Shown: positions 1 through 9,986 of the stretch, piece after piece
How the letters are laid out: the number at the start of each line of letters is the position of its first letter
Numbering within the stretch: position 1 is the first letter of the stretch
The notes under the pieces: model-generated
Database searches by the model: none
The model's input: only the letters and a program-made list of their open reading frames with translations
What the model was told of the DNA's origin: nothing
From: Calothrix sp. PCC 7507
GTDB lineage: Bacteria > Cyanobacteriota > Cyanobacteriia > Cyanobacteriales > Nostocaceae
Reading direction: 5' to 3'
Assembly: GCF_000316575.1 (NCBI RefSeq)
Contig: NC_019682.1
Coordinates: forward strand, 5,753,501 to 5,817,500
Length of the DNA stretch: 64,000 nt
Program-made: the position numbers and the translations under genes

Positions 1-171
1 ATCAATTTCGATATCTAGGGTATCTTCATCAACCCGCACATACAAAATATTTGGGTTACAACAAACTTGACAATCTTCTACATAAGATTGCTGTCCTCCT
101 GCGCTCAAATCAATAAAGGTTAAGTTAGGTTCACCACAATAGGCGCAGTAATACTCAGCTGTGTTTTGCAT
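1..171 (-). CDS. CPXCG-motif cysteine-rich protein (partial)
   Basis: The minus strand reads 57 codons from an ATG at 171 with no stop before the window edge, so the C-terminus is missing. The visible peptide begins MQNTAEYYCAYCGEPN and carries two cysteine pairs, CAYCG near residue 9 and CQVCC near residue 37. This is the pattern of the small CPXCG cysteine-rich family, thought to bind zinc; its function is unknown. It lies 11 bases downstream of the radical SAM gene in the same direction, so the two are probably co-transcribed. The family call rests on the cysteine spacing and the acidic tail. Confidence 0.8.
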   Translation of the reverse strand, partial: MQNTAEYYCAYCGEPNLTFIDLSAGGQQSYVEDCQVCCNPNILYVRVDEDTLDIEID

Positions 172-182
172 CTAGTTTTCAA

Positions 183-1829
183 CTATGAATTTAATGGCTG
201 TAGTTGCTTACCAGAAGAGTCGAAATGACTAGTGGCATCAGCCAAGTGTTTCAGTAGTGTAGACTGTGGTAGCGGCCCTTGCAAGTGACTCCAGGGTAGT
301 ATTTGCTCTGTTGACCAGTTGGTGTGGACGTAAAAATCTAAGTCGGGAATCTGTCCTTTGAGTTGTTTAAAAGCACGCTTGTAGCTACCCAGAGAGTCAC
401 CAAAGTTGCGAGTAAGTTCTAGTAGCTGGGAAAGTCGGCGATCGCCTCTCGACAACATAGTTTGTATAATAGACCAGTTATAGCTTTCTGGGCGAAACTC
501 TATCCCTTGCGGTTTTAACTGTTTTTGTAACATCTGCAACCGCTTTTCGGCTTGTCGATTCACCCCAAACCACTGAAACGGTGTGTGCGCTTTGGGTACA
601 AAGGTGCTGCATCCCAGTGTTAACCGCAATCCAGGAACTGCTTTTTTAATACCCCGCATCATTGCCACAGTTTGCTCTAAATCTTCTGCTTCCTCACCGG
701 GGAGTCCTACCATTCCATAGAGTTTTAAGCTTGATAATCCCCCAGCTTTGGCGTTTATCGCTGCTTGGATGATTTCATCGTTATTTAGCTTTTTATTGAT
801 GATTTGGCGAATTTTTTCTGAGCCACTTTCTACTGCTATGGTAAGCGATCGCGTGTCTCTTTTCGCCAAAGTTTCTGCTAGCTGCACTGTCACGGTATTT
901 GTTCGCACTGAGGCGATACTCACACGCACATCATCATACTTTGGCTGACTGATATAATCTAATAATGTCTCAAATTCAGGATGCTGGGTAACAGAAGCAC
1001 CCAATAACCCTAGCCGCTTTGTAACTTGTAACCCTCTTTCAATAGCTGGAATTAATGAGCCTTCCAAGCTAGCAGTTCTAAAAGGTAAAGTGAGATAACT
1101 CGCCAAACAGAAGCGGCACATTTCAGGACAACTTCTCACCACCTCCACCATATAAATATTTTCCCATGCCGCTTTTTCTGTCACCACAGTTGAAGCTGAT
1201 AGGGTATTTCCTCGATAAGTCTGTTTTTGCACAACGGCGGGAATTTCTGCGTCAATTGGTTTTATTGACTTTACCTCACCATCTGCGGCGTGATATTCCA
1301 CCTCATACAAACTAGGAACATAAATTCCTGGTATTTGTGCAAGTGCTTTGAGTTGAGTTTGTCGAGGAGCGTTTCTGACTTCTTTATAAGTGGTAATAAA
1401 ATCTCCCAGCAGGTTTTCCCCATCACCTAACAAAATCACATCAAAAAAATCGGCGTAGGGTTCAGGGTTAGCAGTGAGGACAGGCCCGCCACCAAAAATT
1501 ATGGGATGATGATCATTGCGGGAATTTGACCTGATGGGAATTTCTAAAGATTCCAGCAAATTTAAAATATTCACATAATCCAGTTCCCACGAAATCGAAA
1601 ATCCGACAATTTCCGGCTTTCTGGGTAATTGTTCGTGAATATCAGTAAATAGGCGACTCACCTGCACATCATCACGCATTGCCAAAGTTGCCCATACCAC
1701 CTGATAGCCTAGGCTAGTGATACCCACAGTGTACTCATTGGGAAAAGCAAAAATCAGTGGGATAGCGTCGGTGTCTGGGGTATTGGGGGTGAATAAGAGG
1801 CGTTCAGAGGCAAATGCAGATGATGTCAC
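183..1829 (-). CDS. Radical SAM protein with B12-binding-like N-terminus
   Basis: A 548-aa protein. The CxxxCxxC cluster motif of radical SAM enzymes is visible in SCPEMCRFCLAS near residue 240, and should hold the [4Fe-4S] cluster that cleaves S-adenosylmethionine. The N-terminal ~170 residues (FPNEYTVGITSLGYQ, then GGGPVLTANPEP and LLGDGE) match the B12-binding-like fold that precedes the radical SAM barrel in the TIGR03960-like group. The substrate is unknown. The barrel contains a glycine-rich GMVGLPGE segment typical of such enzymes. A CPXCG gene follows after 11 bases. The superfamily is certain; the exact role is not. Confidence 0.85.
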   Translation of the reverse strand: MTSSAFASERLLFTPNTPDTDAIPLIFAFPNEYTVGITSLGYQVVWATLAMRDDVQVSRLFTDIHEQLPRKPEIVGFSISWELDYVNILNLLESLEIPIRSNSRNDHHPIIFGGGPVLTANPEPYADFFDVILLGDGENLLGDFITTYKEVRNAPRQTQLKALAQIPGIYVPSLYEVEYHAADGEVKSIKPIDAEIPAVVQKQTYRGNTLSASTVVTEKAAWENIYMVEVVRSCPEMCRFCLASYLTLPFRTASLEGSLIPAIERGLQVTKRLGLLGASVTQHPEFETLLDYISQPKYDDVRVSIASVRTNTVTVQLAETLAKRDTRSLTIAVESGSEKIRQIINKKLNNDEIIQAAINAKAGGLSSLKLYGMVGLPGEEAEDLEQTVAMMRGIKKAVPGLRLTLGCSTFVPKAHTPFQWFGVNRQAEKRLQMLQKQLKPQGIEFRPESYNWSIIQTMLSRGDRRLSQLLELTRNFGDSLGSYKRAFKQLKGQIPDLDFYVHTNWSTEQILPWSHLQGPLPQSTLLKHLADATSHFDSSGKQLQPLNS

Positions 1830-1978
1830 AGGTGTTTTGTTGGGGGTGTTTTTAATAATCTAGGCTAATAGAAATCGCACTTGAACAGCCAAAGTCATTT
1901 TAGTCCGTGCAGGTGGTCACTGAGCTTGTTGAAGTGCGGACTTTGTTTGTGTAGCCGCCACTTCCAGTCGCCAAGGCT

Positions 1979-2233
1979 TCATCTATATTTAATTTTAAGC
2001 CATAGAATTATCAAGTTAAAAGATAATGTAGCAGCATTTGCCAAAATTATCGGCAATTGTTGCAGGATAATGCCATATATCAGCCACAAGAATATGCCTG
2101 TATTGAAACAAATTAACATGAGAAACGAAACATCTTTCGCTGATTTCGTCTGCCATATTTTCATCATTTGCGGTAAGAAGGAAACTGTAGTTATCGAAGC
2201 CGCAACTAATCCTAAAACTGTGACAAAATCCAT
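1979..2233 (-). CDS. SemiSWEET family sugar transporter
   Basis: An 84-aa membrane protein with three predicted helices (about residues 4-22, 36-56 and 62-80). It carries the PQ signature in FLPQMMKIWQTKSAKDVS after helix 1. This is the size and layout of SemiSWEETs, the half-size MtN3/PQ-loop transporters that dimerise to move sugars down a gradient across the inner membrane. The substrate cannot be read from sequence. It stands alone on the minus strand, about 150 bases upstream of the radical SAM gene. Confidence 0.88.
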   Translation of the reverse strand: MDFVTVLGLVAASITTVSFLPQMMKIWQTKSAKDVSFLMLICFNTGIFLWLIYGIILQQLPIILANAATLSFNLIILWLKIKYR

Positions 2234-2329
2234 TAATGCACCCCTATAAAATCATGCCATAATTTGTTGAGTGCATTAGGCGATTAATAACACACTCTAC
2301 TGGTTTGTCAAGATATTTTTGAGATATTC

Positions 2330-2378
2330 GTAGTAAGCACTAAAGTGCTTAAAAATCAAGGACTAAAGTCCTTACTAC
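2330..2378. repeat. Double-hairpin intergenic repeat
   Basis: Two perfect 16-bp palindromes (AAGCACTAAAGTGCTT and AAGGACTAAAGTCCTT) lie side by side, bracketed by GTAGTAAG and its complement CTTACTAC. This clover-like unit looks like a dispersed short palindromic repeat. It lies between the SemiSWEET gene and the decayed Rpn-type gene and has no T-tract suited to termination. Confidence 0.7.
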
Positions 2379-2450
2379 AAACACGTATAACCATCAAAAT
2401 TAATGGGACAGACTACTACTCTCATTAGATATTTTTGAAATTGGCATTTC

Positions 2451-3007
2451 CTAGCGAAACCTAGCAATTAATTCTTCACGGGATAATTGCAATAGTAAGG
2501 GGGTAAACTCTTCTGGTGGTAACGCTAATAAAGGTGCAATAATTGCTTGTAGTTCATTGTCTAATTCACCAAAGCGAACTTTGAGTAAGTTTTCCACTAC
2601 TAAGCGTTCTCCTTGTTGAAGTCCTGTTTGCAATCCTGTTTGTAGTCCTCGTTGTTCGCCTTCTTGTATGGCCTGTTCACGGTCTTGTTGGTAAAGTGGT
2701 GCTAATCGCATAAGCAATTCCCTATCGTCTGCATCTCGATTTAGAGTAACTTGTAAGTTTTGTTGTAAGTTGTACAGCAATTCTAGCGCTGTTTTTCGGA
2801 ATGGGTTAGTAGGGAGAAGTGCTTCTAGTTCATCAATTGCTTGTTTTTGCACGTTTCCCCTACCGATGATTCTCAACCACAAGGTTTGTGGAATGGTAGG
2901 TAATTGGTGAATTGCCACTATGGCTGTGCTGCTTGAACTTCGCTATAAGGTGTGAGTAATTGTTCTAGGTAGTCTTTGGCAAATTGGTCATGAATGAATC
3001 TGGTCAT
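2451..3007 (-). pseudogene. Decayed Rpn-family (PD-(D/E)XK / DUF4351-type) protein
   Basis: Two pieces of one family remain. An ATG at 3007 opens a 29-residue peptide (MTRFIHDQFAKDYLEQLLTP...) that matches the usual N-terminus of cyanobacterial Rpn/transposase-like nucleases and stops at 2918. A GTG overlapping that stop opens the 155-aa C-terminal part (HQLPTIPQTLWLRIIGRGN... then a Gln/Gly-rich RGLQTGLQTGLQQGE coiled segment). The catalytic nuclease core that normally lies between is absent and the two parts are in different frames, so this is an internal deletion plus a frame shift. The C-terminal part could still be translated from its GTG. Family recognition is from memory of these conserved ends. 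Confidence 0.75.
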
Positions 3008-3036
3008 TTGTTGAAATTTTGGCGATGAAACCCAGT

Positions 3037-4830
3037 TTACTTGCTATTATTATCCTGCATTTTTTTGAGATAAGATTTAGCCCAAGAATAGCGCTGTGAA
3101 TCTTTTTTTAGTAAATATTCTGCTGCTTCATGTCGCTTATTCTCATCTTTTGTACTTCTGATTACTCGTTTTTTCTCAGCATCTATATCTTCAGTTTCAG
3201 CCCCACGCTCAATGGCTTTTTCAAACCAATAATCCCCTTCTTCATAGTCATATTTGTCATAACATATAGCACCCATTAAGGTGTAAGGCTGATGACTATC
3301 AGGTTGATATTCAACAGCTTTTCTAGCACAAACTTCTGCATCAGCTAATTTATCAACATCTCTGAATGCTGCACCTCTAGTGACTGAAATGGCTGATTTG
3401 AGATTACTGTCATTGACTCTATTTAAGTCCAGATTAGTAAGTTTTAAAGCCTGTTCAGGTTCATTTGCTTTCCGCCAATAACCACTGGCTGTAGGAATAT
3501 GCCATTTGTGTCCAGTACGGTTAAGTTCCTGTTCATAAAACTCTGCTTCAAGTCTGTAATACGCAAGAGCGATTTTACCGCCAGGAGATAATAGATCCTC
3601 TTCCATAAGCTGTAAAACTAACTTAGGATCTAACCGTTCTTTTTTCTCTAATTTGACCATGATCGCGTAAAATGGCTCTAGCGGAAGTAAAGGATCTACC
3701 AATCCATATTTTCTTTTAAGCGCTGCAAAGTGCTTGTGTTGGGATAAAATAATGATATCTTCATATTCATTATTTCTCAGCCAGTCAATTTCTAAATCGC
3801 TCAGAAATACTCCTGATAATATCTTTGACTTCAAAACAAAAGCATATTTTTTGTTAGAAATTTTAATTGTCTCAGGTAGTTGAGACTGTCTTAAAAAACT
3901 AATATCCTGCTCATTTAAATGAGTTTCTGAATCAAGTTTTTTAAGAATCGTATATAAATAACTGGTAGGTGATAAATCTTGATATTGGCTAGCTTTATAC
4001 TTTGCCTTCAATGCAATAAATTCTCTTTTTCGTTCGAGTTCTTCAGCAATGGCAATTGTTTCGGTAAGTCCTTGCTGTTCTAACCAGTAAATTTCTGAAT
4101 AAATTAATTTTTTGTCCGCATCAAGTTTTTGCAGTATTTGATATAGTTGACCTGATAAGGATGTGTCTAGGTGTTGGCTTGCTTGATACTTATTCTTTAG
4201 CTGGGTAACTTTAGCCCGTCTTGCAGACTCTTGTTTTTCAGAAATTTCTATAGCTTCAAAAAGTTCATTATTTAGCAGCCACTCATATTCAGAGTCACTT
4301 AAACTTGTTTCTGTGTCTAGTTTTTTTAGTATTTTATAAAGTGGGCTATCAGGATATGAGTCTTGATACGTGGTGGCTTGATACTTCTCCTTTAGATCAG
4401 CAAAGCGTTTTATATCTTGAACAATTACAACTGTTTGAGTAAGATGATTATCTTGTAAGAATTTGACTTGTGAATCAGTCAAACTATTTTCTGATTCAAG
4501 TTTCCAAAGTATCGGATATAAAACACTGCTTACTGATGATTCCCAATTTTTGGCAACTTTATACTTAGCTTTGAGTTGATAAAATTCAGCTTCTAGCCTT
4601 TTTGCTTCTTCTTTTTTAAATTGCTCTATCCAAATAATTTCTATTGTTTGTAAAAGTTCATGCTCTTGCAACCAATCAAACTCTAAATCACTAAGCTCAA
4701 TTCCTAAATCAACTTTACGCAGTATGAGATACAGCAGACTAGAGGGTGACGAATCTTGATATTGAGTTGCTTGATACTTGGACTTTAAAGCAGCAAAATG
4801 TTTTAAGCGATTTTGAGAATCTTTGTCCAT
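3037..4830 (-). CDS. Repeat protein with ~62-aa repeats and C-terminal TPRs
   Basis: A 597-aa protein of unknown function. The first ~400 residues are six or seven tandem copies of a ~60-66-aa unit. Each begins FxxLKxKYQAxxYQDxS, continues with LYxILxKLDxExxL and SDxExxWLxxNxL, and ends with an ETIxIxE helix. The sixth unit is shortened and the seventh diverges. The last ~170 residues look like TPR helices (DADAEVCARKAVEYQPDSHQPYTLMGAICYD region, with the EGDYWFEKAIERG helix). There is no signal peptide or membrane segment, so it is probably a soluble scaffold or protein-binding factor. The repeat is not one I can name. Confidence 0.8.
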   Translation of the reverse strand: MDKDSQNRLKHFAALKSKYQATQYQDSSPSSLLYLILRKVDLGIELSDLEFDWLQEHELLQTIEIIWIEQFKKEEAKRLEAEFYQLKAKYKVAKNWESSVSSVLYPILWKLESENSLTDSQVKFLQDNHLTQTVVIVQDIKRFADLKEKYQATTYQDSYPDSPLYKILKKLDTETSLSDSEYEWLLNNELFEAIEISEKQESARRAKVTQLKNKYQASQHLDTSLSGQLYQILQKLDADKKLIYSEIYWLEQQGLTETIAIAEELERKREFIALKAKYKASQYQDLSPTSYLYTILKKLDSETHLNEQDISFLRQSQLPETIKISNKKYAFVLKSKILSGVFLSDLEIDWLRNNEYEDIIILSQHKHFAALKRKYGLVDPLLPLEPFYAIMVKLEKKERLDPKLVLQLMEEDLLSPGGKIALAYYRLEAEFYEQELNRTGHKWHIPTASGYWRKANEPEQALKLTNLDLNRVNDSNLKSAISVTRGAAFRDVDKLADAEVCARKAVEYQPDSHQPYTLMGAICYDKYDYEEGDYWFEKAIERGAETEDIDAEKKRVIRSTKDENKRHEAAEYLLKKDSQRYSWAKSYLKKMQDNNSK

Positions 4831-4934
4831 GTTGATAGCAGATGCGATCGCACTTCTTTACAGGTGTTATTCGCTACTATAACAACACTGAGAAAAAATG
4901 GCGATGAAGAAACTGTAATTTTACCTCTAGTTAA

Positions 4935-5369
4935 TTAGAAGCTTGGGCCAATTATCTGCTCAATTGTCAAAGGACATTCAACAGGAAAAGTCTCGATAGA
5001 TTTTTGAGTTTCTTTAGCTGCATCTCGACAAGCGCGGCGGTAGTATTTTTGTATCCACACTGGGTCTTGAAGAAACCGCTGCAAACTAGGAGTATCTTCC
5101 AAGCAATCTTGAATTTTATCTCGACAATTTGAGATGGTATTATCCCAGCTTTTAGTTCTGCGTTCAGGTTGATACTGGCATTTAAGCAAGTGCATTAATA
5201 GCACCTGTAAATAGCTGCCGAGTTCTTTCTGTTCACTGCGACCCAAAGCTTCTAGTTCCTCTACCAAGTGTTCGATATCTAAATCAGCCCAATATCCTTT
5301 CTTTAAATACTCGCTTTGTTGTTGTGTCCACAATAGAAAGTCTTGGTTGTAGCTCGTTGCTTTATTCAT
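4935..5369 (-). CDS. DUF29 family protein
   Basis: A 144-aa protein from the ATG at 5369, which is preferred over an in-frame TTG eight codons upstream because a GAAGGG ribosome-binding site lies about 10 bases before it. Sequence such as DFLLWTQQQSEYLKKGYWADLDIEHLVEELEALGRSE is typical of DUF29, a helical family greatly expanded in cyanobacteria and without a known function. It lies just downstream of aroC on the same strand. A second DUF29 member of a different subgroup lies at 18.1 kb. Confidence 0.85.
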   Translation of the reverse strand: MNKATSYNQDFLLWTQQQSEYLKKGYWADLDIEHLVEELEALGRSEQKELGSYLQVLLMHLLKCQYQPERRTKSWDNTISNCRDKIQDCLEDTPSLQRFLQDPVWIQKYYRRACRDAAKETQKSIETFPVECPLTIEQIIGPSF

Positions 5370-5423
5370 CAACGATCGCCCTTCTTTACTCAATGCAACG
5401 CTGTACTAGATATCTTAACATTG

Positions 5424-6512
5424 TCAAAATACCTGACACTGTCCATGATTGCGTAACAGATGATCGCACAACACTAAAGCCACCATCGCCTCAACCATTG
5501 GAACTGCGCGAGGTAACACACAAGGATCATGGCGTCCTTTCGCAGCTAATAGGGTTTCTTCACCCTCACGAGTGACAGTTTTCTGTTCTTTTCTAATTGT
5601 TGCTGTTGGCTTAAACGCAACTCGCAAAATAATATTTTCGCCGTTGGAAATTCCGCCTTGAATCCCACCAGAACGGTTGGTGACGGTGCGGATTTCGCCT
5701 TGTGCATCAATATAAAATTCGTCGTTATGTTCAATTCCTGTTAGCAGTGTCCCCGCAAAACCTGAACCAATTTCAAAGCCTTTGCTAGCCGGGAGAGACA
5801 TCACAGCCTTAGCAATATCAGCTTCCAATTTATCAAATACTGGTTCGCCCAAACCTTTGGGGACATTCCGCGCTACACATTCAACTACGCCGCCAATAGA
5901 ATCACCTTGTCTACCAGTTTGCTCAATTAATTCAATCATGCGATCGCCTGTTTCACCATCAGGACAGCGGACGATGTTGCTTTCTACTTGTTCTAAGGTG
6001 ACGGTATTGGGGTCAACTACGCCTTCCAAATCCTTGATACGCTTGACGTAGCCGATAATTTCCACATTAGCAACTTGACGAAGAATTTTTTTAGCGATCG
6101 CACCTGCTGCAACTCTACCAATTGTCTCACGCGCTGATGACCTACCCCCACCCTGCCAGTTACGAATACCATATTTGGCATCATAAGTTGCATCGGCGTG
6201 AGAGGGACGATACTTCTGCACCATGTCGTCGTAATCTTGGGGACGCGTATTGTTGTTCCGTACTAAAATTGCAATGGGCGTTCCCAAAGTTTTGCCCTCA
6301 AACACTCCAGATAATATCTCACAGGCATCCGCTTCTTTCCGAGGCGTAGTAATCTTACTTTGTCCTGGACGTCGCCTGTCTAACTCAAACTGTATTTCCT
6401 CTGCGGAAATTTCCAATCGTGGAGGACAACCATCAATCACAACTCCCACACCACCGCCGTGGGACTCACCAAAAGTAGTAATGCGAAACAGATGCCCAAA
6501 AGTGTTGCCCAT
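5424..6512 (-). CDS. aroC: Chorismate synthase
   Basis: A 362-aa protein, the normal length for the family. It converts 5-enolpyruvylshikimate-3-phosphate to chorismate with reduced FMN, the last step of the shikimate pathway, in the cytoplasm. Recognisable family segments are [15 protein letters not shown] at the N-terminus, [15 protein letters not shown] near residue 50, [10 protein letters not shown] near residue 121 and the C-terminal [14 protein letters not shown]. The ATG start is followed at once by the conserved N-terminus. It lies downstream of psbA on the same strand but is separated from it by a strong terminator. Confidence 0.97.
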   Translation of the reverse strand: MGNTFGHLFRITTFGESHGGGVGVVIDGCPPRLEISAEEIQFELDRRRPGQSKITTPRKEADACEILSGVFEGKTLGTPIAILVRNNNTRPQDYDDMVQKYRPSHADATYDAKYGIRNWQGGGRSSARETIGRVAAGAIAKKILRQVANVEIIGYVKRIKDLEGVVDPNTVTLEQVESNIVRCPDGETGDRMIELIEQTGRQGDSIGGVVECVARNVPKGLGEPVFDKLEADIAKAVMSLPASKGFEIGSGFAGTLLTGIEHNDEFYIDAQGEIRTVTNRSGGIQGGISNGENIILRVAFKPTATIRKEQKTVTREGEETLLAAKGRHDPCVLPRAVPMVEAMVALVLCDHLLRNHGQCQVF

Positions 6513-6601
6513 GATGTTGAGGAGATACAGTCTGGAATATGTATTTTACCTGAACTTTCGCTTTAACTTCAAAGACAAGCAAAACAAGTTGCATCAACTA
6601 A

Positions 6602-6637
6602 AAAACGCCCCCCGTTACCGGGAGGCGCTTTTTTTCT
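6602..6637. terminator. Bidirectional terminator between psbA and aroC
   Basis: A GC-rich stem (ACGCCCCCCG paired with CGGGAGGCGCT, loop TTAC) is flanked by A-tract on the left and T-tract on the right. On the minus strand the stem is followed by a run of T, which suits factor-independent termination of psbA. The flanking tracts would also work in the plus direction. Confidence 0.85.
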
Positions 6638-6658
6638 AAGCTATGATGCAGTTAAAAA

Positions 6659-7741
6659 TTAACCGTTGATAGCAGGAGCAGTCAGAGCCACAGGAGCAAC
6701 ATCACCAGCAGCCAAATCTAGGGGGAAGTTGTGAGCGTTACGCTCGTGCATCACTTCCATACCCAGGTTAGCGCGGTTGATCACATCAGCCCAAGTAGCG
6801 ATGACGCGACCTTGAGAATCAATCACTGATTGGTTGAAGTTGAATCCGTTCAAGTTGAACGCCATTGTGCTGACACCCAAAGCTGTGAACCAGATACCAA
6901 CTACTGGCCATGCTGCGAGCAAGAAGTGCAGTGAACGGCTGTTGTTGAATGATGCGTATTGGAAGATTAAGCGACCGAAGTAGCCGTGGGCTGCAACGAT
7001 GTTGTAGGTTTCTTCTTCTTGTCCGAACTTGTAACCGTAGTTCAAGGATTCGGTTTCGGTGGTTTCACGAACTAAGGAAGAGGTTACCAAAGAACCGTGC
7101 ATTGCAGAGAACAATGAACCGCCGAATACACCTGCTACTCCCAACATGTGGAAGGGGTGCATCAAGATGTTGTGTTCTGCTTGGAACACGATCATGAAGT
7201 TGAATGTGCCGGAGATACCCAAGGGCATACCGTCGGAGAATGAACCTTGACCGATGGGGTAGATCAAGAATACTGCTGCTGCAGACGCTAGAGGCGCGCT
7301 GTATGCTACGCAGATCCAAGGACGCATTCCTAAACGGAAAGACAATTCCCACTGACGACCTAGGTAGCAAGCACATCCGATCAGAAAGTGGAATACTACT
7401 AGTTGGTAAGGTCCGCCGTTGTACAACCACTCGTCTAAGGAAGCTGCTTCCCAGATTGGGTAGAAGTGTAAGCCGATGGCGTTGGAGGATGGAACTACTG
7501 CTCCGGAGATGATGTTGTTTCCGTAGATTAAGGAACCTGCTACTGGTTCACGGATACCATCTATGTCTACAGGGGGTGCTGCAATGAAGGCGATGGTGAA
7601 ACAAACGGTTGCGGCTAGCAAGGTGGGGATCATCAATACGCCGAACCAACCGACATAAATCCGGTTCTCGGTGCTGGTGATCCACTCGCAAAACCGATCC
7701 CATACGTTAGCGCTACTGCGCTGTTGTAAGGTGGTTGTCAT
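6659..7741 (-). CDS. psbA: Photosystem II D1 protein, Gln130 (low-light) form
   Basis: A 360-aa D1 reaction-centre protein of the thylakoid membrane. The expected functional residues are in place: Tyr161, Asp170, Glu189, His190, His198, His215, Ser264, His272, His332, Glu333, His337, Asp342 and Ala344. The usual ~16-residue C-terminal extension follows Ala344 and is removed by the CtpA protease. Residue 130 is Gln and residue 286 is Thr, the combination of standard-light PsbA1-type copies; Glu130 marks high-light copies. Cyanobacteria normally carry several psbA genes, so this is probably one of a set. It has its own promoter and terminator and is monocistronic. Confidence 0.98.
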   Translation of the reverse strand: MTTTLQQRSSANVWDRFCEWITSTENRIYVGWFGVLMIPTLLAATVCFTIAFIAAPPVDIDGIREPVAGSLIYGNNIISGAVVPSSNAIGLHFYPIWEAASLDEWLYNGGPYQLVVFHFLIGCACYLGRQWELSFRLGMRPWICVAYSAPLASAAAVFLIYPIGQGSFSDGMPLGISGTFNFMIVFQAEHNILMHPFHMLGVAGVFGGSLFSAMHGSLVTSSLVRETTETESLNYGYKFGQEEETYNIVAAHGYFGRLIFQYASFNNSRSLHFLLAAWPVVGIWFTALGVSTMAFNLNGFNFNQSVIDSQGRVIATWADVINRANLGMEVMHERNAHNFPLDLAAGDVAPVALTAPAING

Positions 7742-7804
7742 TTTTTTATGAGTGCTTTATGTGTTTATGATTTTGGGTGAGCAATTTTGCTTACCTATGA
7801 ATCA

Positions 7805-7833
7805 ACATTAGTGGCTTTATTTATTTTTGTAAA
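7805..7833 (-). promoter_or_regulatory. psbA promoter
   Basis: On the minus strand TTTACA (7833-7828) and TAATGT (7810-7805) are separated by exactly 17 bases, a sigma-70-type arrangement usual for cyanobacterial psbA. Transcription would start near 7798, giving a 5' leader of about 57 bases. The leader has no strong Shine-Dalgarno sequence. Confidence 0.65.
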
Positions 7834-7885
7834 GCATTTTTAATTAAGTATTAGTTATGACACATATATGATTTTACTATCAATC

Positions 7886-7915
7886 AACAAAAGAGACGCG
7901 ATCGCTCGCGTCTCT
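7886..7915 (-). terminator. Terminator of the HIT gene
   Basis: A perfect 9-bp stem (AGAGACGCG with CGCGTCTCT, 6-base loop containing part of a HIP1 site) lies about 25 bases after the HIT stop codon. On the minus strand it is followed by TTTTGTTG, as expected for a factor-independent terminator. It insulates psbA from upstream transcription. Confidence 0.8.
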
Positions 7916-7938
7916 AACATAGAACTCATAAAGCTGAA

Positions 7939-8295
<357 letters not shown>

Positions 8296-8344
8296 TTAGT
8301 TATTCATCTGCTAGAGATTCTAAAGGTTTATTCTTATAGAAGAA

Positions 8345-9883
8345 ATGCTTGCCAGAGTCTGGAGTGCATCAATTGTCGGCATCGATGCCGTTAAAGTAGG
8401 GGTAGAAGTCGATGTGTCAGGGGGATTGCCGGGAATTGTCGTTTTAGGACTCCCGGATAGTGCTGTCCAAGAATCGAAGGAGCGGGTAAAGGCAACTCTC
8501 AAAAATGCTGGTTTTGCCTTCCCTATGCGGAAGATTGTGATTAACTTGACTCCGGCTGATTTACGCAAGGAAGGGCCAAGTTTTGATTTACCGATCAGTG
8601 TGGGAATTTTAGCAGCTTCCGAGCAAGTTAGTGGTGAGTTGTTGGGTGATTATCTATTTTTAGGGGAAGTATCTCTAGATGGTAGTTTACGCCCCGTTGC
8701 AGGAGTTTTACCTATCGCTGCTACTGCCCAAAAGATGGGAATTGCAGGTTTAGTTGTCCCGGTTGATAACGCCCAAGAGGCAGCAGTGGTGAAAGGATTG
8801 GCTGTTTACGGCTGTAAAGATTTGCCTGAAGTGGCTAATTTTTTAAATAATCCGGGAGCTTACAAACCTGTACAAATTGATGAGAATGTGGGGACGTTGC
8901 ATTCGACATCTTTACATTGTAGTGGTGCAGATTTAAAGGATGTGAAAGGACAAGCTCATGCTCGTCGCGCCTTAGAAATTGCAGCTGCCGGTGGACATAA
9001 TTTAATCTTTGTGGGACCGCCTGGAAGTGGCAAAACTATGCTAGCAAGGCGTTTGCCGGGTATCCTCCCGCCACTGGGTTTTGCGGAAGCTTTAGAAGTG
9101 ACTCGCATTCATTCTGTCGCTGGTTTATTGAAAAATCGCGGCTCGTTGGTACGCGATCGCCCTTTCCGCAGCCCCCACCACTCAGCTTCTGGCCCTTCGC
9201 TTGTTGGTGGTGGTAGCTTTCCCCGCCCTGGGGAAATTTCTCTATCACATCGAGGTATTCTTTTTCTGGATGAACTCACGGAGTTTAAACGGGATGTTTT
9301 GGAATTTCTCCGTCAACCGCTAGAGGATGGCTACGTCACAATTTCCCGCACCAAACTGTCTGTGACGTTTCCTGCCCAGTTTACATTAGTAGCGAGTACT
9401 AATCCTTGTCCTTGTGGTTTCTACGGCGATACCATACAACCATGTACCTGTTCGCCTCGACAACGCGAACAATATTGGGCAAAACTTTCTGGCCCGTTAA
9501 TGGATCGGATTGATTTACAAGTAGCTGTGAATCGCTTAAAACCAGAAGAAATCACCCAACAACCGACGGGAGAAGCTTCAAAATCAGTAGCCGAAAGAGT
9601 CCAACAAGCACGCGATCGCGCCACGAATCGTTTCCAAGGAGAAGCTGATCTGCGTTGCAATGCTCAAATGCAGAGTCGTCATCTACAGAAATGGTGCAAG
9701 CTAGATGATGCGAGTCGTGGTTTATTAGAAGCAGCAATTAAAAAATTAGGATTATCAGCAAGAGCAAGCGATCGCATTCTCAAAGTGGCACGAACTATTG
9801 CAGATTTAGCTGGTGATGATGATTTAAAACCCCAGCATGTAGCAGAGGCGATTCAGTATCGCACGATAGATAGGATGCAGTGA
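8345..9883 (+). CDS. comM: YifB/ComM family Mg chelatase-like AAA+ ATPase
   Basis: A 512-aa protein with the three-part layout of the family: an N-terminal ChlI/Lon-like domain (residues ~1-170), a Mg-chelatase-type AAA+ core with Walker A GPPGSGKT near residue 225 and Walker B LFLDELTEF near residue 305, and a C-terminal helical domain (LSARASDRILKVARTIADLAG). ComM is a helicase that promotes branch migration when single-stranded DNA is integrated during natural transformation. A four-cysteine cluster (CPCGFYGD...CTC) typical of the family is present. The ATG start follows a weak AGAA ribosome-binding site. Confidence 0.93.
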   Translation: MLARVWSASIVGIDAVKVGVEVDVSGGLPGIVVLGLPDSAVQESKERVKATLKNAGFAFPMRKIVINLTPADLRKEGPSFDLPISVGILAASEQVSGELLGDYLFLGEVSLDGSLRPVAGVLPIAATAQKMGIAGLVVPVDNAQEAAVVKGLAVYGCKDLPEVANFLNNPGAYKPVQIDENVGTLHSTSLHCSGADLKDVKGQAHARRALEIAAAGGHNLIFVGPPGSGKTMLARRLPGILPPLGFAEALEVTRIHSVAGLLKNRGSLVRDRPFRSPHHSASGPSLVGGGSFPRPGEISLSHRGILFLDELTEFKRDVLEFLRQPLEDGYVTISRTKLSVTFPAQFTLVASTNPCPCGFYGDTIQPCTCSPRQREQYWAKLSGPLMDRIDLQVAVNRLKPEEITQQPTGEASKSVAERVQQARDRATNRFQGEADLRCNAQMQSRHLQKWCKLDDASRGLLEAAIKKLGLSARASDRILKVARTIADLAGDDDLKPQHVAEAIQYRTIDRMQ

Positions 9884-9986
9884 GGGTATTGGTCAAGAGT
9901 CAAGAGTTATTGCCTATTGCCTCTAATCTCCTCGTAGCACGAAGTAAGGCTATGATTTTTATAGATTTAGTGGCAATCCCAGCTTT

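Noticed and set aside
1881-2249. Plus-strand frame over the SemiSWEET gene
   Set aside because: It is antisense to a recognised transporter and has no independent support.
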